Assembly: GCF_913062725.1 (NCBI RefSeq)
Contig: NZ_CAJXWY010000006.1
Location: forward strand, 35,536-99,535
From: an uncultured Thiohalocapsa sp.
GTDB lineage: Bacteria; Pseudomonadota; Gammaproteobacteria; Chromatiales; Chromatiaceae
Length of the DNA stretch: 64,000 nucleotides
Reading direction: 5' to 3'
Below are positions 1-10,458 of this stretch, piece by piece. How positions within the stretch are numbered: position 1 is the stretch's first letter; each line of letters opens with the position of its first letter. Both the position numbers and the translations under genes were made by a program. The notes below the pieces were generated by a model. The model did no database searches. It was not told where the DNA came from and saw only the letters and a list, made by a program, of their open reading frames with translations.

Positions 1-203
1 CCACAGCGCATCGCCCCCTGCTTGTCCTGTCGCCCGCCCGCGGCTTCGCATCGGCGATCACCGCCTGCGTCGATGCACCCGGCCATGCCGCTTGCGGGCA
101 AGCGCATGTCCTGCGCCATCGGTGGCGTGCTTGGCCGCCGATCGCCTGAGTTCCCGGGCATGCGGCGTTGTCCATCGCCTTTGCCCACCGCTGTCAACTC
201 CCC
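1..203. other. Window edge, no gene recognised
   Basis: This stretch precedes tilS. Frames that stay open here are Arg/Pro/Ser-rich and resemble no known protein. In many gammaproteobacteria accA ends just before tilS, but no AccA-like peptide is visible. No promoter or terminator could be called with confidence. Confidence 0.4.
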
Positions 204-1574
204 ATGCCGGCTGCCGATCGGTTAGTCACCGCAGCGCTCACCGCGGCGTTGGCGCCCGTCGCAGGCCGACGGTTGTGGATCGCCTACAGCGGCGGGCTCG
301 ACTCGCATGTTTTGTTGCATGCCGCCGCCGGACTCCGTCGGGTGCTCGGGCTTGAGCTGTGCGCGGTGCATGTACACCACGGCCTGCAGCCCGCGGCCGA
401 CGCGTGGGTCGGGCACTGCGAGCGGATCTGCGCCGAACTGGATGTGCCCTTGTGCACCCGGCGGCTGGCGTTAGCGCCGGCGACGGGTGCGAGCCCCGAG
501 GCCGTCGCCCGGGACGCCCGCTACGGGGCGTTCCGCACCCTGCTGCGCGCGGGCGACGTTCTGGCCACCGCCCAGCACCGTGACGACCAGGCCGAGACCC
601 TGTTGTTGGCGCTGCTGCGCGGTGCCGGTGTGCATGGTCTCGCGGCCATGCCAGCCCGGGCACCCCTCGGGGCAGGACTGCTGCTGCGTCCGCTCTTGGA
701 CCTGCCGCAGACGGCGCTGTGTGCCTATGCCGACGTGCATGGGCTGCGCTGGGTAGAGGACCCGAGCAATGCCGACATCGCGCTGGACCGCAACCGGCTG
801 CGCCAGTCGATCATCCCGCAACTGCGCCGGCGCTGGCCGGCGCTCGACAAGACGCTGTCGCGCTCCGCTGGCCACTGCGCCGAGGCGGCGGCGCTGCTGG
901 ACGAGCGCGCCGACGAGCTGCTGGCGGTGCTCGATACTGCGCCCGCGGGCCGCACGCAGGTGCCGGTGGCCCTGTCGGTGAGCGGCCTGCGTCGCCTGGC
1001 GGGCCCGACGCAGCGTCTGGTGCTGCGGCGGTGGCTTCGGCGGCGGGGCTTCCCACTGCCGAATACACAGCGCTTACATCGCATCATCACGGAGCTGTTG
1101 CCCGCCGCCGCCGACCGTCAGCCGCTGGTGGCCTGGCCCGGCTGTGACCTGCGCCGCCACCGTGATGCGCTGTATGCGCTGCCGCCCTTGCCACCGCCGC
1201 CCGTCACGCCGCTGCGGCCTGCATCCGGGACCTCTGTGCTGGCGCTGCCGGCGCCGCTGGGCACGCTGAGCTGGGCCTTGACGCCGGCGGCGGCGGAGGC
1301 TGTGGTCAGCGTGCAGTTCGCAGCCGTGGGATTGCGCTGCGCCCGCCCGCGGCAGCCGTCGGCGACCCTCAAGGCCCTCTTCCAAGCGGCCGGCATTCCG
1401 GCTTGGCTCCGGCCCTATGTGCCGCTGTTGGTGCTGGATGGCAGTCTCGCCGGGGTCGCCGGGGTCCGGCTCTGCGGCGGCGCGGTGGCGTGGCTGCGCT
1501 GGCGGGGCCACCCCTGGACAGCGCAGGGTTGGCTCAGGCCGTTGCTGCGGCGAGCGCCCATCGACAGCGGCTGA
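204..1574 (+). CDS. tilS: tRNA(Ile)-lysidine synthase TilS
   Basis: TilS is a cytoplasmic enzyme that converts C34 of tRNA-Ile(CAU) to lysidine using ATP and lysine, so that the tRNA reads AUA. The PP-loop ATP site SGGLDS lies near residue 29 of the 456-residue product. It is followed by AVHVHHGL and by the RNRLRQ/IIPQL region typical of the family, then the TilS substrate-binding and C-terminal domains (LKALFQAAGIPAWLRPYVP). The in-frame ATG at 168 would add 12 residues; the ATG at 204 gives the usual distance to the PP-loop. No strong ribosome site decides between them. The next gene starts 55 nt downstream on the same strand. Confidence 0.93.
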   Translation: MPAADRLVTAALTAALAPVAGRRLWIAYSGGLDSHVLLHAAAGLRRVLGLELCAVHVHHGLQPAADAWVGHCERICAELDVPLCTRRLALAPATGASPEAVARDARYGAFRTLLRAGDVLATAQHRDDQAETLLLALLRGAGVHGLAAMPARAPLGAGLLLRPLLDLPQTALCAYADVHGLRWVEDPSNADIALDRNRLRQSIIPQLRRRWPALDKTLSRSAGHCAEAAALLDERADELLAVLDTAPAGRTQVPVALSVSGLRRLAGPTQRLVLRRWLRRRGFPLPNTQRLHRIITELLPAAADRQPLVAWPGCDLRRHRDALYALPPLPPPPVTPLRPASGTSVLALPAPLGTLSWALTPAAAEAVVSVQFAAVGLRCARPRQPSATLKALFQAAGIPAWLRPYVPLLVLDGSLAGVAGVRLCGGAVAWLRWRGHPWTAQGWLRPLLRRAPIDSG

Positions 1575-1628
1575 TCCCTATGGCAGGGTATGCCACCCGA
1601 TAAGCTGTGAGTCGGTTTGGAGTCGTCG

Positions 1629-2903
1629 ATGGCCCGGCAACCTTTCGCATCCATGTCCCCCTGGTATGGCGGTTATGCCTTTCAGGGCGTGGTGGTGCTC
1701 GGCACCGCCCCCATCCTGCTGCCGCTCATCGTCGGCGGCGCCGCCGGTCCGGCGGAGGCGGGACTGGTGGTTGCGGCGCTCTACATCGGTCAGTTGACGG
1801 CGCCCGTATTTGGTGCCCTCGCAGACGGTAGCGGACGACATCGACTGATCTACGCTGCGGGCTACGTGCTGCTGGCCATTGGTCTTGGCCTCTTCCCGCT
1901 GGCGGAGACGGACCTGGAATGGTTCGTGCTCGCGTTGATGCAGGGGCTCGGGGTCGCCGCCACCAATACGGTGGCGTCCATGTTCATCGTGGAATTCCGC
2001 CCCAAGGCCGAATGGGACCAACGCATCGGCTGGATGCAGACCTGCTACGGCATCGGTCAGGCGGCGGGGCTGGGGCTGGCCGCCTTGCTGCAGCAGGCGC
2101 CGACCTGGGGCATGCTGGCGTCGGCGGCGCTGATGCTGCCGGGGCTGCTCATCGGCCTGCTGGGGACGCCCCGGGGCCGGCGCGCCAAGCCTGAGACGCC
2201 GGCGGCGCAGGCCGGGGCGGGCGATAACGCCGCCTCCCGCCGGCACGCGCCGCCGCGGCAGATCCTGCCGCATGGGCACGTCGGCCCTGCCCCCTCTGCC
2301 CTGCTGGGGCGCTTTCTCGCGCATCTGCGCAGCCCCTACGCCCTGTTCATGCTCTGCTGGCTGCTGGTGATGCTCGGCACCTGGCTGATTTACAACCTTT
2401 ACCCGTTGCTCATGAAGGATGTGTACGGTGTCGACGCCGGGGTCTCATCCATCTATTACGCCGTCGGCGCCGGTATCGGTATCTTCGCCTACGCGCCTTC
2501 GGGTGTACTCGGACAGCGCATCGGCGACGGCGCCGTGGTGCTCATCGGCAGTCTCATGAGCTTGGCCTCCGTCGGCGCCATGGCGGCGCTGGCGCTCTGG
2601 CAGCCGGCGGGGCTCGGGGTGCTCGGGCCGCTCGCCTTCGTGCTGCTGCCGGTGGCCTGGTCGCCGCTCATCGTCGCCGGCACGGGCTGGGCAGCGCAGT
2701 TATCCACCATGAATGAGGGCGAGGCCGTGGGCATCCTCAACTCCACCACGGCGCTCGCCAGCGTCGCCGCCGCCTTCGGCGCTGGCGTGCTGGCGAGCCG
2801 CTTCGGCTTCGATACGGTGCTCTACGTCGCCACGGCGGCGATGGTGCTGGGCTCGCTGCTGGTGCTGCCGCTGCTGCGGGCCGGCCGCAAGGGCACGGCC
2901 TAG
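1629..2903 (+). CDS. Major facilitator superfamily transporter
   Basis: A 424-residue polytopic inner-membrane protein with about 12 hydrophobic segments in two halves. The halves are separated by a hydrophilic, Arg/Pro/Ala-rich central loop at roughly residues 180-225. The loop between TM2 and TM3 carries GALADGSGRHRLIY, which fits the MFS A-motif (GxLaDrxGrr). Substrate cannot be told from the sequence. The ATG at 1629 was preferred to an in-frame TTG at 1617. The gene follows tilS on the same strand, is convergent with the RuBisCO-like gene, and has no regulator beside it. Confidence 0.8.
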   Translation: MARQPFASMSPWYGGYAFQGVVVLGTAPILLPLIVGGAAGPAEAGLVVAALYIGQLTAPVFGALADGSGRHRLIYAAGYVLLAIGLGLFPLAETDLEWFVLALMQGLGVAATNTVASMFIVEFRPKAEWDQRIGWMQTCYGIGQAAGLGLAALLQQAPTWGMLASAALMLPGLLIGLLGTPRGRRAKPETPAAQAGAGDNAASRRHAPPRQILPHGHVGPAPSALLGRFLAHLRSPYALFMLCWLLVMLGTWLIYNLYPLLMKDVYGVDAGVSSIYYAVGAGIGIFAYAPSGVLGQRIGDGAVVLIGSLMSLASVGAMAALALWQPAGLGVLGPLAFVLLPVAWSPLIVAGTGWAAQLSTMNEGEAVGILNSTTALASVAAAFGAGVLASRFGFDTVLYVATAAMVLGSLLVLPLLRAGRKGTA

Positions 2904-2956
2904 CGGGCTGTCGGCTCAGGCCGGCGGGCGGCAAGGCCTGCGCATCGTTGCATGCA

Positions 2957-4111
2957 TCAGCCGGCGGCGAGTGCCACGAACCGCCGGCAGCGCTGCACCA
3001 GGTCTTCGCCCGGCTCCAGCGCATGCAGGTCGCCGCCGATGAGCAGCATGCAATCGCGACCGTAAAAATCGCGCAGCTCGCGTACCCGGGCGAGTGTCAT
3101 GCCACCGGCGGGCACGGGAAAGATAGGCGCAAGCCCCGCCATGGCATCGGCACAGCCGGCGGCGATGTCGCGGCAGTCCGTAGTCGAGAACGCAAAGCGC
3201 CCACCCAGATGCGGGAAGATGGCCGCATCGGCGCCGGCGAGGCGGTTCAGGCGGCCATAGAGCATCCCGGGGGCGAGGCCCGTGTCCGGGCTCAGGGCGA
3301 GGCCGCCGACGAAGGCCGGATGGCTCAGGATGGGCAGCCCCAGGTTGGCATCGGCGCTGAGCGCCCGCAGGGTATCGAAGCCCGTGAGTCCGGGGCAGAT
3401 CAGCAGCCCGCCGGCGCCGGCCTCGCGGGCGGTGTGGGCGCGCGCTCGAACCACTGGCGCCGGTGCCGTGACATTCGGCAGATAGAGGCAGCGACGGCCG
3501 GTCTCGCGGTTGGCGCGGGCCACGGCTTGCGCACAGCGGGGCACGCGGTCATGAAAGGGTGAGAAGGGCTGATCGGCGAGGCCATGGTCGTCCTTGATGA
3601 GGTCGATGCCGCCCAGCGCCAGCCGGTAGGCGAGCTGCGCCAGGGCGCGGGATGACAGCCCCATGGGCTTCAGCGCGGTGCAGAGCAGGGGGCGCTCCGG
3701 CACCTGTAGCAGTCGGCGCAGTCCGGCGATGCCGAAGCGGGGGCCGGTCAGGCGCACCACCAGCGGGTCAGGCAGGTCGATGTCCATCAGCCGCACGCCG
3801 GGCTGCAGCGCGACATTGCCGAAGAGCACGTTGAGGAACTGCGTCAGCTCGCCGCCGGCGGCCTCGATGGGATAGTGGATGGCCACATCCCAGGCGCCGT
3901 CGCCGGCGGCCACCGGCCTGTCCGGGGTGCCGACGATTTGCTGGCGGATCGCCGCGTTGGGGATGAGCGCGTCCGGGAATTCCACGGTCTGCTCCAGGCA
4001 GATCTCATGGGCACGGGCGCGGGCCGCCGGCGTGTTATCGGCCCGGATGCGGTAGTGGGCCGTGAAGCGCTCGCCACTCAGGGCGAGGGGCAGCGGGTCG
4101 TCGCTGGACAT
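2957..4111 (-). CDS. RuBisCO-like protein (form IV)
   Basis: A 384-residue RuBisCO large-subunit homologue. The barrel motif TALKPMGL keeps the Lys equivalent to K175 (K148 here) but has Met150 where true RuBisCO has K177. The carbamylation motif reads IKDDHGLADQ: Lys173 and Asp175 remain, while the metal ligand Glu204 is His176. The loop-6 lysine region is also changed (GMLYGRLNRLAG). These changes rule out CO2 fixation and place it among RuBisCO-like proteins, known to act as enolases or isomerases on methylthioribulose-type or related phosphates, or linked to sulfur metabolism in green and purple sulfur bacteria. The exact clade and substrate are unresolved. The start at 4111 follows a GAGGAT ribosome site, 4 nt after the ABC ATPase stop, so the two are probably coupled. 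Confidence 0.9.
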   Translation of the reverse strand: MSSDDPLPLALSGERFTAHYRIRADNTPAARARAHEICLEQTVEFPDALIPNAAIRQQIVGTPDRPVAAGDGAWDVAIHYPIEAAGGELTQFLNVLFGNVALQPGVRLMDIDLPDPLVVRLTGPRFGIAGLRRLLQVPERPLLCTALKPMGLSSRALAQLAYRLALGGIDLIKDDHGLADQPFSPFHDRVPRCAQAVARANRETGRRCLYLPNVTAPAPVVRARAHTAREAGAGGLLICPGLTGFDTLRALSADANLGLPILSHPAFVGGLALSPDTGLAPGMLYGRLNRLAGADAAIFPHLGGRFAFSTTDCRDIAAGCADAMAGLAPIFPVPAGGMTLARVRELRDFYGRDCMLLIGGDLHALEPGEDLVQRCRRFVALAAG

Positions 4112-4115
4112 ATCC

Positions 4116-5243
4116 TCATTCCGGCACAGGAAAGACCACCAGATGATCCGCCTGCAAGCGGATGCCGATCTCCTCGCCGACGGCATGGCGGTGGTGACTG
4201 GGCACCAGGCAGAGCACTTCGGTGCCGCTGGCGAGCCTCACAGTGTACATGAACTCGGCGCCGCGGAAGGCGCGCTCGACGATCACCGCCTTTCTGGGGC
4301 TCGATTCGTCATAGACCATGTCGTCCGGGCGAATGAGCACCTCCGCGGAGGTGCCGGGGGCGAGGCCGTGCGGGCGCTCGCCGGCGACGCGCCCGAGCTC
4401 GGTTTTTACCCGCAGCTCGTCGTGCACGGTGGCGGGCAGCAGCACGCCCTGGCCGATGAAGTCCGCGACGAAGCGGTCGGCGGGCTCATGGTAGAGGCTG
4501 AAGCCGGTGCCCCACTGGTGCACCCGGCCGCCGCCGATGACGCCGATGAGATCGGCCATGGCAAAGGCTTCCAGCTGGTCATGGGTGACGAGTATGGCCG
4601 TCACGCCCTCGCGCTTGAGGACATCGCGGACCTCGCGCGCGATCTGCTCGCGCAGCTCCGCATCCATGCTGGAGAAGGGCTCGTCCAGCAAGAGGATTTG
4701 CGGGCGTGGTGCCATGGCTCGCGCCAGGGCCACGCGCTGCTGCATGCCACCGGAGAGCTCGTGGGGATACTTGCGGGCGGCGCCCGTCAGGCCCACCAGC
4801 TCCAGCAACTCTCCCACCCGCCGGCGGCGCGCTGCGGGGGGTTGCCCGCGCAGGCCGAAGGCGATGTTGCGGCTGACGCTCAGGTGCGGGAAGAGGGCAA
4901 AGTCCTGGAATACCATGCCGATACGCCGCCGCTCCGGGGCGAGCGTGTAGCCGGGCCGGGACACCTGCTCGCCATGCAGGCGGATCTCGCCGCGGCTGAC
5001 GGGCTCGAAACCCGCGATGGCGCGCAGCAGTGTGGTCTTGCCGCAGCCGGAGGGGCCGAGCAGGCAGCCGATATTGCCGGCCTCCAGCACGAAGGCGATG
5101 TCCTGGACCACGGTGGTGTCGCCGTAGGCGACGCTGACGTCGACCACCGACAGTTGGCTCGCGCTGGCGTTGGTCTCTGCAGGGGCGCCGGTGGCGGCGT
5201 CCTGAGCGGACGGCGTTGGGAGTCGGGAGCGGCAATCGGGCAT
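4116..5243 (-). CDS. ABC transporter ATPase, FbpC-like
   Basis: A 375-residue ATPase of the iron(III)/polyamine/molybdate importer group. Visible motifs are Walker A GPSGCGKTT (residues 63-71), Q-loop at Q113, signature LSGGMQQR (163-170), Walker B ILLLDEP (183-189), D-loop SSMD and an H-loop in LVTHD. A C-terminal TOBE-like part (about 265-375) fits the FbpC group. The first ~30 residues are low-complexity, so the true start may be further in. It ends 4 nt before the RuBisCO-like protein gene. No permease or binding-protein gene lies nearby, so its partners must be elsewhere, or it serves another role. Substrate unknown. Confidence 0.85.
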   Translation of the reverse strand: MPDCRSRLPTPSAQDAATGAPAETNASASQLSVVDVSVAYGDTTVVQDIAFVLEAGNIGCLLGPSGCGKTTLLRAIAGFEPVSRGEIRLHGEQVSRPGYTLAPERRRIGMVFQDFALFPHLSVSRNIAFGLRGQPPAARRRRVGELLELVGLTGAARKYPHELSGGMQQRVALARAMAPRPQILLLDEPFSSMDAELREQIAREVRDVLKREGVTAILVTHDQLEAFAMADLIGVIGGGRVHQWGTGFSLYHEPADRFVADFIGQGVLLPATVHDELRVKTELGRVAGERPHGLAPGTSAEVLIRPDDMVYDESSPRKAVIVERAFRGAEFMYTVRLASGTEVLCLVPSHHRHAVGEEIGIRLQADHLVVFPVPE

Positions 5244-5919
5244 GTGGCTCAGGGTCTGCGGCGAGCGGTGAATCAGAAGCGGGCCGGGCGCGCCGGGACG
5301 CTGGCGGCCTGTCCGCGGGGTGGCTTGTCGTCACGGCGGCCGTTCGTGCGAATCGGGCATTTGCGCGCTTCGGCGGCGCACCTGCCACGTACAAGTCGCT
5401 GCGAGCCTGCGGTCGACAGCATCGTGTCGTGCCCGGCCCCCGTCACCGCGTTGCCGCCATTGGTGTTCGCCGACACGCGATCGCCCGCCGGCGTCTGGTT
5501 GCGATCGAGCACGCAGGGCACAGGTCGCCGGCCGTTGGACGCTACATGCTAGGATTATCGACGATTCGGCCCATGGCGCACAGGCCTGCGGTTGCTTTGA
5601 TGCGTTGGCTTTGGGCATCGATGCTTCGGAATGCCAGCGGTACTGACACCCGCCAACCAGGATTGCGTCGGCGTTCGGCGCCCGCGCAGCCACGGCGCAT
5701 CCGCACTGGTTGCTTCGTGATGCACTCGAGTGCCCGCCCCAGCGCCGGTTGCTGCAGCCGCCGAGTCGCCGCCGAGCCGTCCACGCGGGCGGCGGGGCAG
5801 CGCTCGACGCCGGGCCGCACAGGGGGCTTGAAAGCCGTGCGCCCCGCATTGACTTCCGCTGCGCAGGCAGCGTCCGCGGCCACCGCCCCGCGGCGGCTGA
5901 ATTCCCTGCGACGAGCGCC
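5244..5919. other. Gene-poor spacer upstream of suf
   Basis: About 680 bases lie between the divergent ABC ATPase and sufB genes. Several long frames stay open on both strands but read as Arg/Ala/Pro-rich sequence without hydrophobic patterning or a family match. An Rrf2-type regulator (SufR/IscR), which often precedes suf operons, was looked for and is not present. Confidence 0.5.
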
Positions 5920-5964
5920 TTGAATAAGCGCGAATGCACAATACAATAACCGAGTAATCTACTC
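5920..5964 (+). promoter_or_regulatory. suf promoter with palindromic operator
   Basis: A sigma70-like promoter is visible: TTGAAT (5920-5925), 16-nt spacer, TACAAT (5942-5947). The perfect inverted repeat GAGTA-ATC-TACTC (5952-5964) covers the expected transcription start and lies just before the ribosome site GGAGCGAG of sufB. The position fits a repressor site. Rrf2 proteins such as IscR and SufR are known to control suf genes through symmetric sites, but which protein binds here is an inference. Confidence 0.6.
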
Positions 5965-5981
5965 AGAAATCGGAGCGAGCC

Positions 5982-7490
5982 ATGAGTGCAACACCCGACG
6001 ACGTCCTCCCCGGCGACACCAAGACGGCGGCGCAGACCTCCACGAAGGCGGCGCAGGCCGAGGCGGAGTACGGCCATCTGGTCAAGTCCGAGTACGAGCA
6101 CGGCTTCGTCACCGCAATCGAGTCCGACACCCTGCCGCCCGGCCTGGACGAGTCTGTCATCGCCATCATTTCCCAGCGTAAGGGTGAGCCCCAGTGGATG
6201 CTCGACTGGCGCCTGGCGGCCTACCGCAAATGGCTCGACATGCCGACGCCCGAGTGGGCGGCGGTGCACTATCCGCCCATCGACTATCAGACCATCTCCT
6301 ATTTTTCGGCGCCGAAGAAAAAGGAGCTGAAGAGCCTGGACGAGGTGGACCCGGTGCTGCTCGAGACCTACGAGAAGCTCGGCATCCCCATCGAAGAGCA
6401 AAAGGCGCTGGCCGGCGTGGCCGTTGACGCCGTCTTCGACAGTGTCTCGGTGGCCACCACCTTCCGCGACAAGCTCGCCGAGGCCGGTGTGATCTTCTGC
6501 TCCATCTCCGAGGCGGTACAGGAATACCCGGAGCTGGTGCGGAAATACCTGGGCAGCGTCGTACCGCCGACGGACAACTTCTACACCGGGCTCAACTCCG
6601 CGGTGTTCACCGACGGCACCTTCGTCTATGTGCCCAAGCATACCCGCTGCCCCATGGAGCTCAGCACCTATTTTCGCATCAACGAGGCCAAGACGGGACA
6701 GTTCGAGCGCACGCTCATCGTCGCCGACGAGGGCAGCTACGTCAGCTACCTGGAAGGCTGTACCGCCCCGCAGCGTGACGAGAACCAGCTGCACGCCGCG
6801 GTGGTGGAGCTGATCGCACTCGACAATGCTGAGATCAAGTACTCCACGGTGCAGAACTGGTACCCGGGCGACGAAGAGGGCCGTGGTGGCATCTACAACT
6901 TCGTCACCAAGCGCGGCGACTGCCGCGGCGACAACTCCAAGATCAGCTGGACCCAGGTGGAGACCGGCTCCGCCATCACCTGGAAGTACCCGAGCTGCAT
7001 CCTGCGCGGCGACAACTCCGTGGGCGAGTTCTACTCGGTGGCCGTCACCAAGGGCAGACAGCAGGCGGACACCGGCACCAAGATGATCCATCTGGGCAAG
7101 AACACCCGCTCCACCATCGTCAGCAAGGGGATCTCCGCCCAGCACGGCATCCAGTCCTACCGGGGCCTGGTGCGCATCGCCGGCAAGGCCGAGGGGGCGC
7201 GCAACCACACCCAGTGCGATTCATTGCTCATCGGTGACAAGTGCGCCGCCAACACCTTCCCGTACATCGAGGTGAAGAATCCGACGGCGAAGATGGAGCA
7301 TGAGGCCACCACATCGAAGATCAGCGACGATCAGCTCTTCTACTGCCGCTCCCGCGGCCTCACCGAAGAGGACGCCGTTTCCATGATCGTCAACGGCTTC
7401 TGTAAGGAGGTCTTCAACGAGTTGCCGATGGAATTCGCCGTGGAGGCGCAGAAGCTGCTCAGCATCAGTCTCGAGGGCGCCGTCGGCTGA
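5982..7490 (+). CDS. sufB: Fe-S cluster scaffold protein SufB
   Basis: SufB is the scaffold on which the SufBC2D complex builds Fe-S clusters in the cytoplasm. The 502-residue product matches full-length SufB. It contains the beta-helix core with [20 protein letters not shown] and the conserved C-terminal part [12 protein letters not shown]...[21 protein letters not shown]. The ATG at 5982 has the ribosome site GGAGCGAG at the right distance. It is the first gene of sufBCD-sufT behind a clear promoter. A stem-loop follows its stop codon before sufC. Confidence 0.97.
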   Translation: MSATPDDVLPGDTKTAAQTSTKAAQAEAEYGHLVKSEYEHGFVTAIESDTLPPGLDESVIAIISQRKGEPQWMLDWRLAAYRKWLDMPTPEWAAVHYPPIDYQTISYFSAPKKKELKSLDEVDPVLLETYEKLGIPIEEQKALAGVAVDAVFDSVSVATTFRDKLAEAGVIFCSISEAVQEYPELVRKYLGSVVPPTDNFYTGLNSAVFTDGTFVYVPKHTRCPMELSTYFRINEAKTGQFERTLIVADEGSYVSYLEGCTAPQRDENQLHAAVVELIALDNAEIKYSTVQNWYPGDEEGRGGIYNFVTKRGDCRGDNSKISWTQVETGSAITWKYPSCILRGDNSVGEFYSVAVTKGRQQADTGTKMIHLGKNTRSTIVSKGISAQHGIQSYRGLVRIAGKAEGARNHTQCDSLLIGDKCAANTFPYIEVKNPTAKMEHEATTSKISDDQLFYCRSRGLTEEDAVSMIVNGFCKEVFNELPMEFAVEAQKLLSISLEGAVG

Positions 7491-7546
7491 CGCGCAGCAG
7501 CCGGGCATCGCCCCGGTGCGCGGTGCCCACCGGCGCCGGTGCCACC

Positions 7547-7575
7547 CGCTCGCCGCAAACGCAGGGCGGCGAGCG
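7547..7575 (+). other. Stem-loop between sufB and sufC
   Basis: Perfect 10-bp inverted repeat: CGCTCGCCGC (7547-7556), 9-nt loop, GCGGCGAGCG (7566-7575). It is not followed by a T run, so it is more likely an mRNA-stability or processing element, or a weak attenuator, than a full terminator. It lies in the 223-nt spacer between sufB and sufC. A 14-nt GC palindrome (CACCGGCGCCGGTG) lies just upstream. Confidence 0.5.
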
Positions 7576-7713
7576 ACACCGATATGGTCGCGGGGCTTCT
7601 TGCTCCGCACTCCAGCCGTTGCGCCATCCGTGGAGGCGTCACGGTGTTAACGTAAAAGCAAGCCGCATCCGATGACAGGCGCACGGATGCCGTCAGCCGA
7701 TTGGGAGTCGAAC

Positions 7714-8462
<749 letters not shown>

Positions 8463-8466
<4 letters not shown>

Positions 8467-9815
8467 GCGCGCAGGCACTGAAGTCCGATATCACCGCCAC
8501 GGCGCCGGTACCGGAGGCCAGCCCCTTCGACCGCTGGCTGCCGGCGACGCCGGCCACCGCCGAGCCCGACTGGCTCGCACGCATCCGCGCCGCCGCCCTC
8601 GCGCGGGTACGCAGTGAGGGTGCCCCCACGGGCAAGTCCGAGGGCTGGCGCTACACCGGCCTGCGCACCCTGCTGGAGCAAGGCTTCACGGCCGTGGACG
8701 AGCCGCTCAGCGCCTTGCTGCCCGAGGACATCGACGAGGTGCTGGTATCCGGGCTGGACGCGCATCGTGTGGTCATTGTCAACGGTCGGTTTACGCCTCA
8801 GCTCTCCGACCTGTCCAACCTGCCTGCGGGAGTGCGCATCAGCCCGCTATGCACCGAGCTCGCCGGGGCGCAGACGGCCCTGGCCGATCACCTGAACGCC
8901 GTGGCCGGGGAGGGTGCGCATGTCTTTGCGGCCCTGAACAGCGCGGGCTTCGAGGACGGCATGATGCTGCACGCCGAGCGCGGCACCCTGGTGGAGCAGC
9001 CCATCGAGCTGCTGCACCTCTCCGTCGGCATGGACGAGCCGCGGATCGCTCAGCCGCGGCATCTGATCAGCCTCGGTGACGGCGCCCAGGTCGCGCTCAT
9101 CGAGCGCTTCGCGAGCCTTGGGGACGCGCTCTACGGCAATAACGCCCTCATGGAGATCCGGCTCGGGCGTGATGCGGCGCTCAAGCACAGGCGTATCCAG
9201 CTGGAGAGTCCGAGCGCCTTCCACATCTCGGGCGTTTATCTCAGCCAGGCCGCCAACAGCCGCTATGATGGCATCAATGTGGGGATCGGCGCGCGTTGGG
9301 CGCGCACCGATCTGGTGACCCGCTTCAGCGGCGAGTACGCCGAATGCAATCTCCAGGGCTTGTATCTGGCCGGCGACAAACAGTTGTTGGACTATCACCT
9401 GGATGTGCACCACGGGCTGCCGCACTGCGCGAGTCGAGAAAACTTCAAGGGCATCGTCCACGGCAGAGGCAAGGCCGTGTTCGACGGTTTGGTATACGTG
9501 GCCAAGGACGCCCAGCACACGGACGCCGAAATGTCCAACCGCAATCTCCTGCTGTCGGAGCATGCGGAAGTGGACACCAAGCCGCAGCTCGAGATCTATG
9601 CCGACGATGTCAAGTGCAGCCATGGTACGACCGTGGGTCAGATCGAGCCGGAGATGCTCTTCTATTTGCGCTCCCGCGGTATCCCCCAGGCGCTGGCACG
9701 GCGGATGCTCTGCATCGGATTTGCCGGCGAGATCATCGACGCCCTGGGCAATGACGCCCTGGCGGCGTACGTCGCAGAGGCCGTCGGCCACCGATTGGAG
9801 GCCGTGCCGCTGTAG
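8463..9815 (+). CDS. sufD: Fe-S assembly protein SufD
   Basis: SufD pairs with SufB in the SufBC2D scaffold. The 450-residue product has an N-terminal helical part (KSEGWRYTGLR), a central beta-helix, and the conserved C-terminal motif KCSHGTTVGQIEPEMLFYLRSRGI, whose His/Cys region is important in cluster assembly. The start overlaps the sufC stop by 4 nt, indicating translational coupling. The usual next genes sufS and sufE (cysteine desulfurase and partner) are missing here, so sulfur donation must come from another locus, for example isc or an unlinked sufS. Confidence 0.95.
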
Positions 9816-9910
9816 GGGGCAACCTGACTCTCCTTCGGGAGGCGAACCGAAACCCATTCCGGGCTCGCATGCTGGGACTCGCGCCCGGAAGCCGTAACGG
9901 TGGTGAAGTG

Positions 9911-10345
9911 ATGAATAGACTTGCGCGTTTCGCCGGCTTCGGGGCCGGTCGTCAAGAAGGCGTCGATCGTGATGAGACCGAGGTCGGCACCGCCGCCACG
10001 GTGCCGGCGCAGGGTGATGCCGCCACCGCCGCACCCGGCGGCGAGGCCCTGCGGGAGCCCATCATCGCGGCGTTGCGGGAGGTCCATGACCCGGAAATCC
10101 CGGTCAACATCTATGATCTCGGTCTCATCTACAAGATCGACATCGGCGAGGACAACCACATCGCCATTGATATGACCCTGACGGCGCCGGCCTGTCCTGT
10201 CGCCGGCATGATGCCGGTGATGGTCAAGGACGCCGTGAAGACCGTCGACGGCGTGGGTGAGGTCGACGTCGAGCTGGTGTGGGATCCACCCTGGAGCCCG
10301 GATACCATGTCCGACGCCGCCAAGCTGCAGCTCGGTATGCTGTAG
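9911..10345 (+). CDS. SufT/MIP18-family (DUF59) Fe-S protein
   Basis: A 144-residue protein with a variable Ala/Gly-rich N-terminus (to about residue 45). The MIP18/PaaD-like DUF59 domain follows: EVHDPEIPVNIYDLGLIYKI, then TAPACPVAGMMP with the conserved Cys, and the end VWDPPWSPDTMSDAAKLQLGM. The family acts in Fe-S cluster maturation, and SufT members are encoded at the end of suf operons, as here. The ATG at 9911 was chosen over one at 9869 because the longer version adds an unrelated stretch. It lies 95 nt after sufD on the same strand. Its exact client proteins are unknown. Confidence 0.88.
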   Translation: MNRLARFAGFGAGRQEGVDRDETEVGTAATVPAQGDAATAAPGGEALREPIIAALREVHDPEIPVNIYDLGLIYKIDIGEDNHIAIDMTLTAPACPVAGMMPVMVKDAVKTVDGVGEVDVELVWDPPWSPDTMSDAAKLQLGML

Positions 10346-10458
10346 CAGGCAGGCGTGTGGTCGGGACCGAATCAGCAGCCCACAGGCAGGGCCGCGGCTT
10401 CGCCGCGCCCACGGGCGGCGCCAACACGGCTGCTCCGGCGTCCGAGTTCGCCAGCGGC

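Noticed and set aside
2957..4111. Functional RuBisCO large subunit
   Set aside because: Key residues equivalent to K177 and E204 are replaced and there is no small-subunit gene; it is a RuBisCO-like protein.
5331..7208. Very long open frame on the minus strand across sufB
   Set aside because: It is antisense to the unmistakable sufB coding sequence and its peptide is Gly/Val/His-rich, typical of a shadow frame in GC-rich DNA.
10397..10417. Stem CGCGGC-TTC-GCCGCG after the SufT-like gene
   Set aside because: Could form a hairpin, but it is short, has no T run and such GC palindromes are common by chance here.
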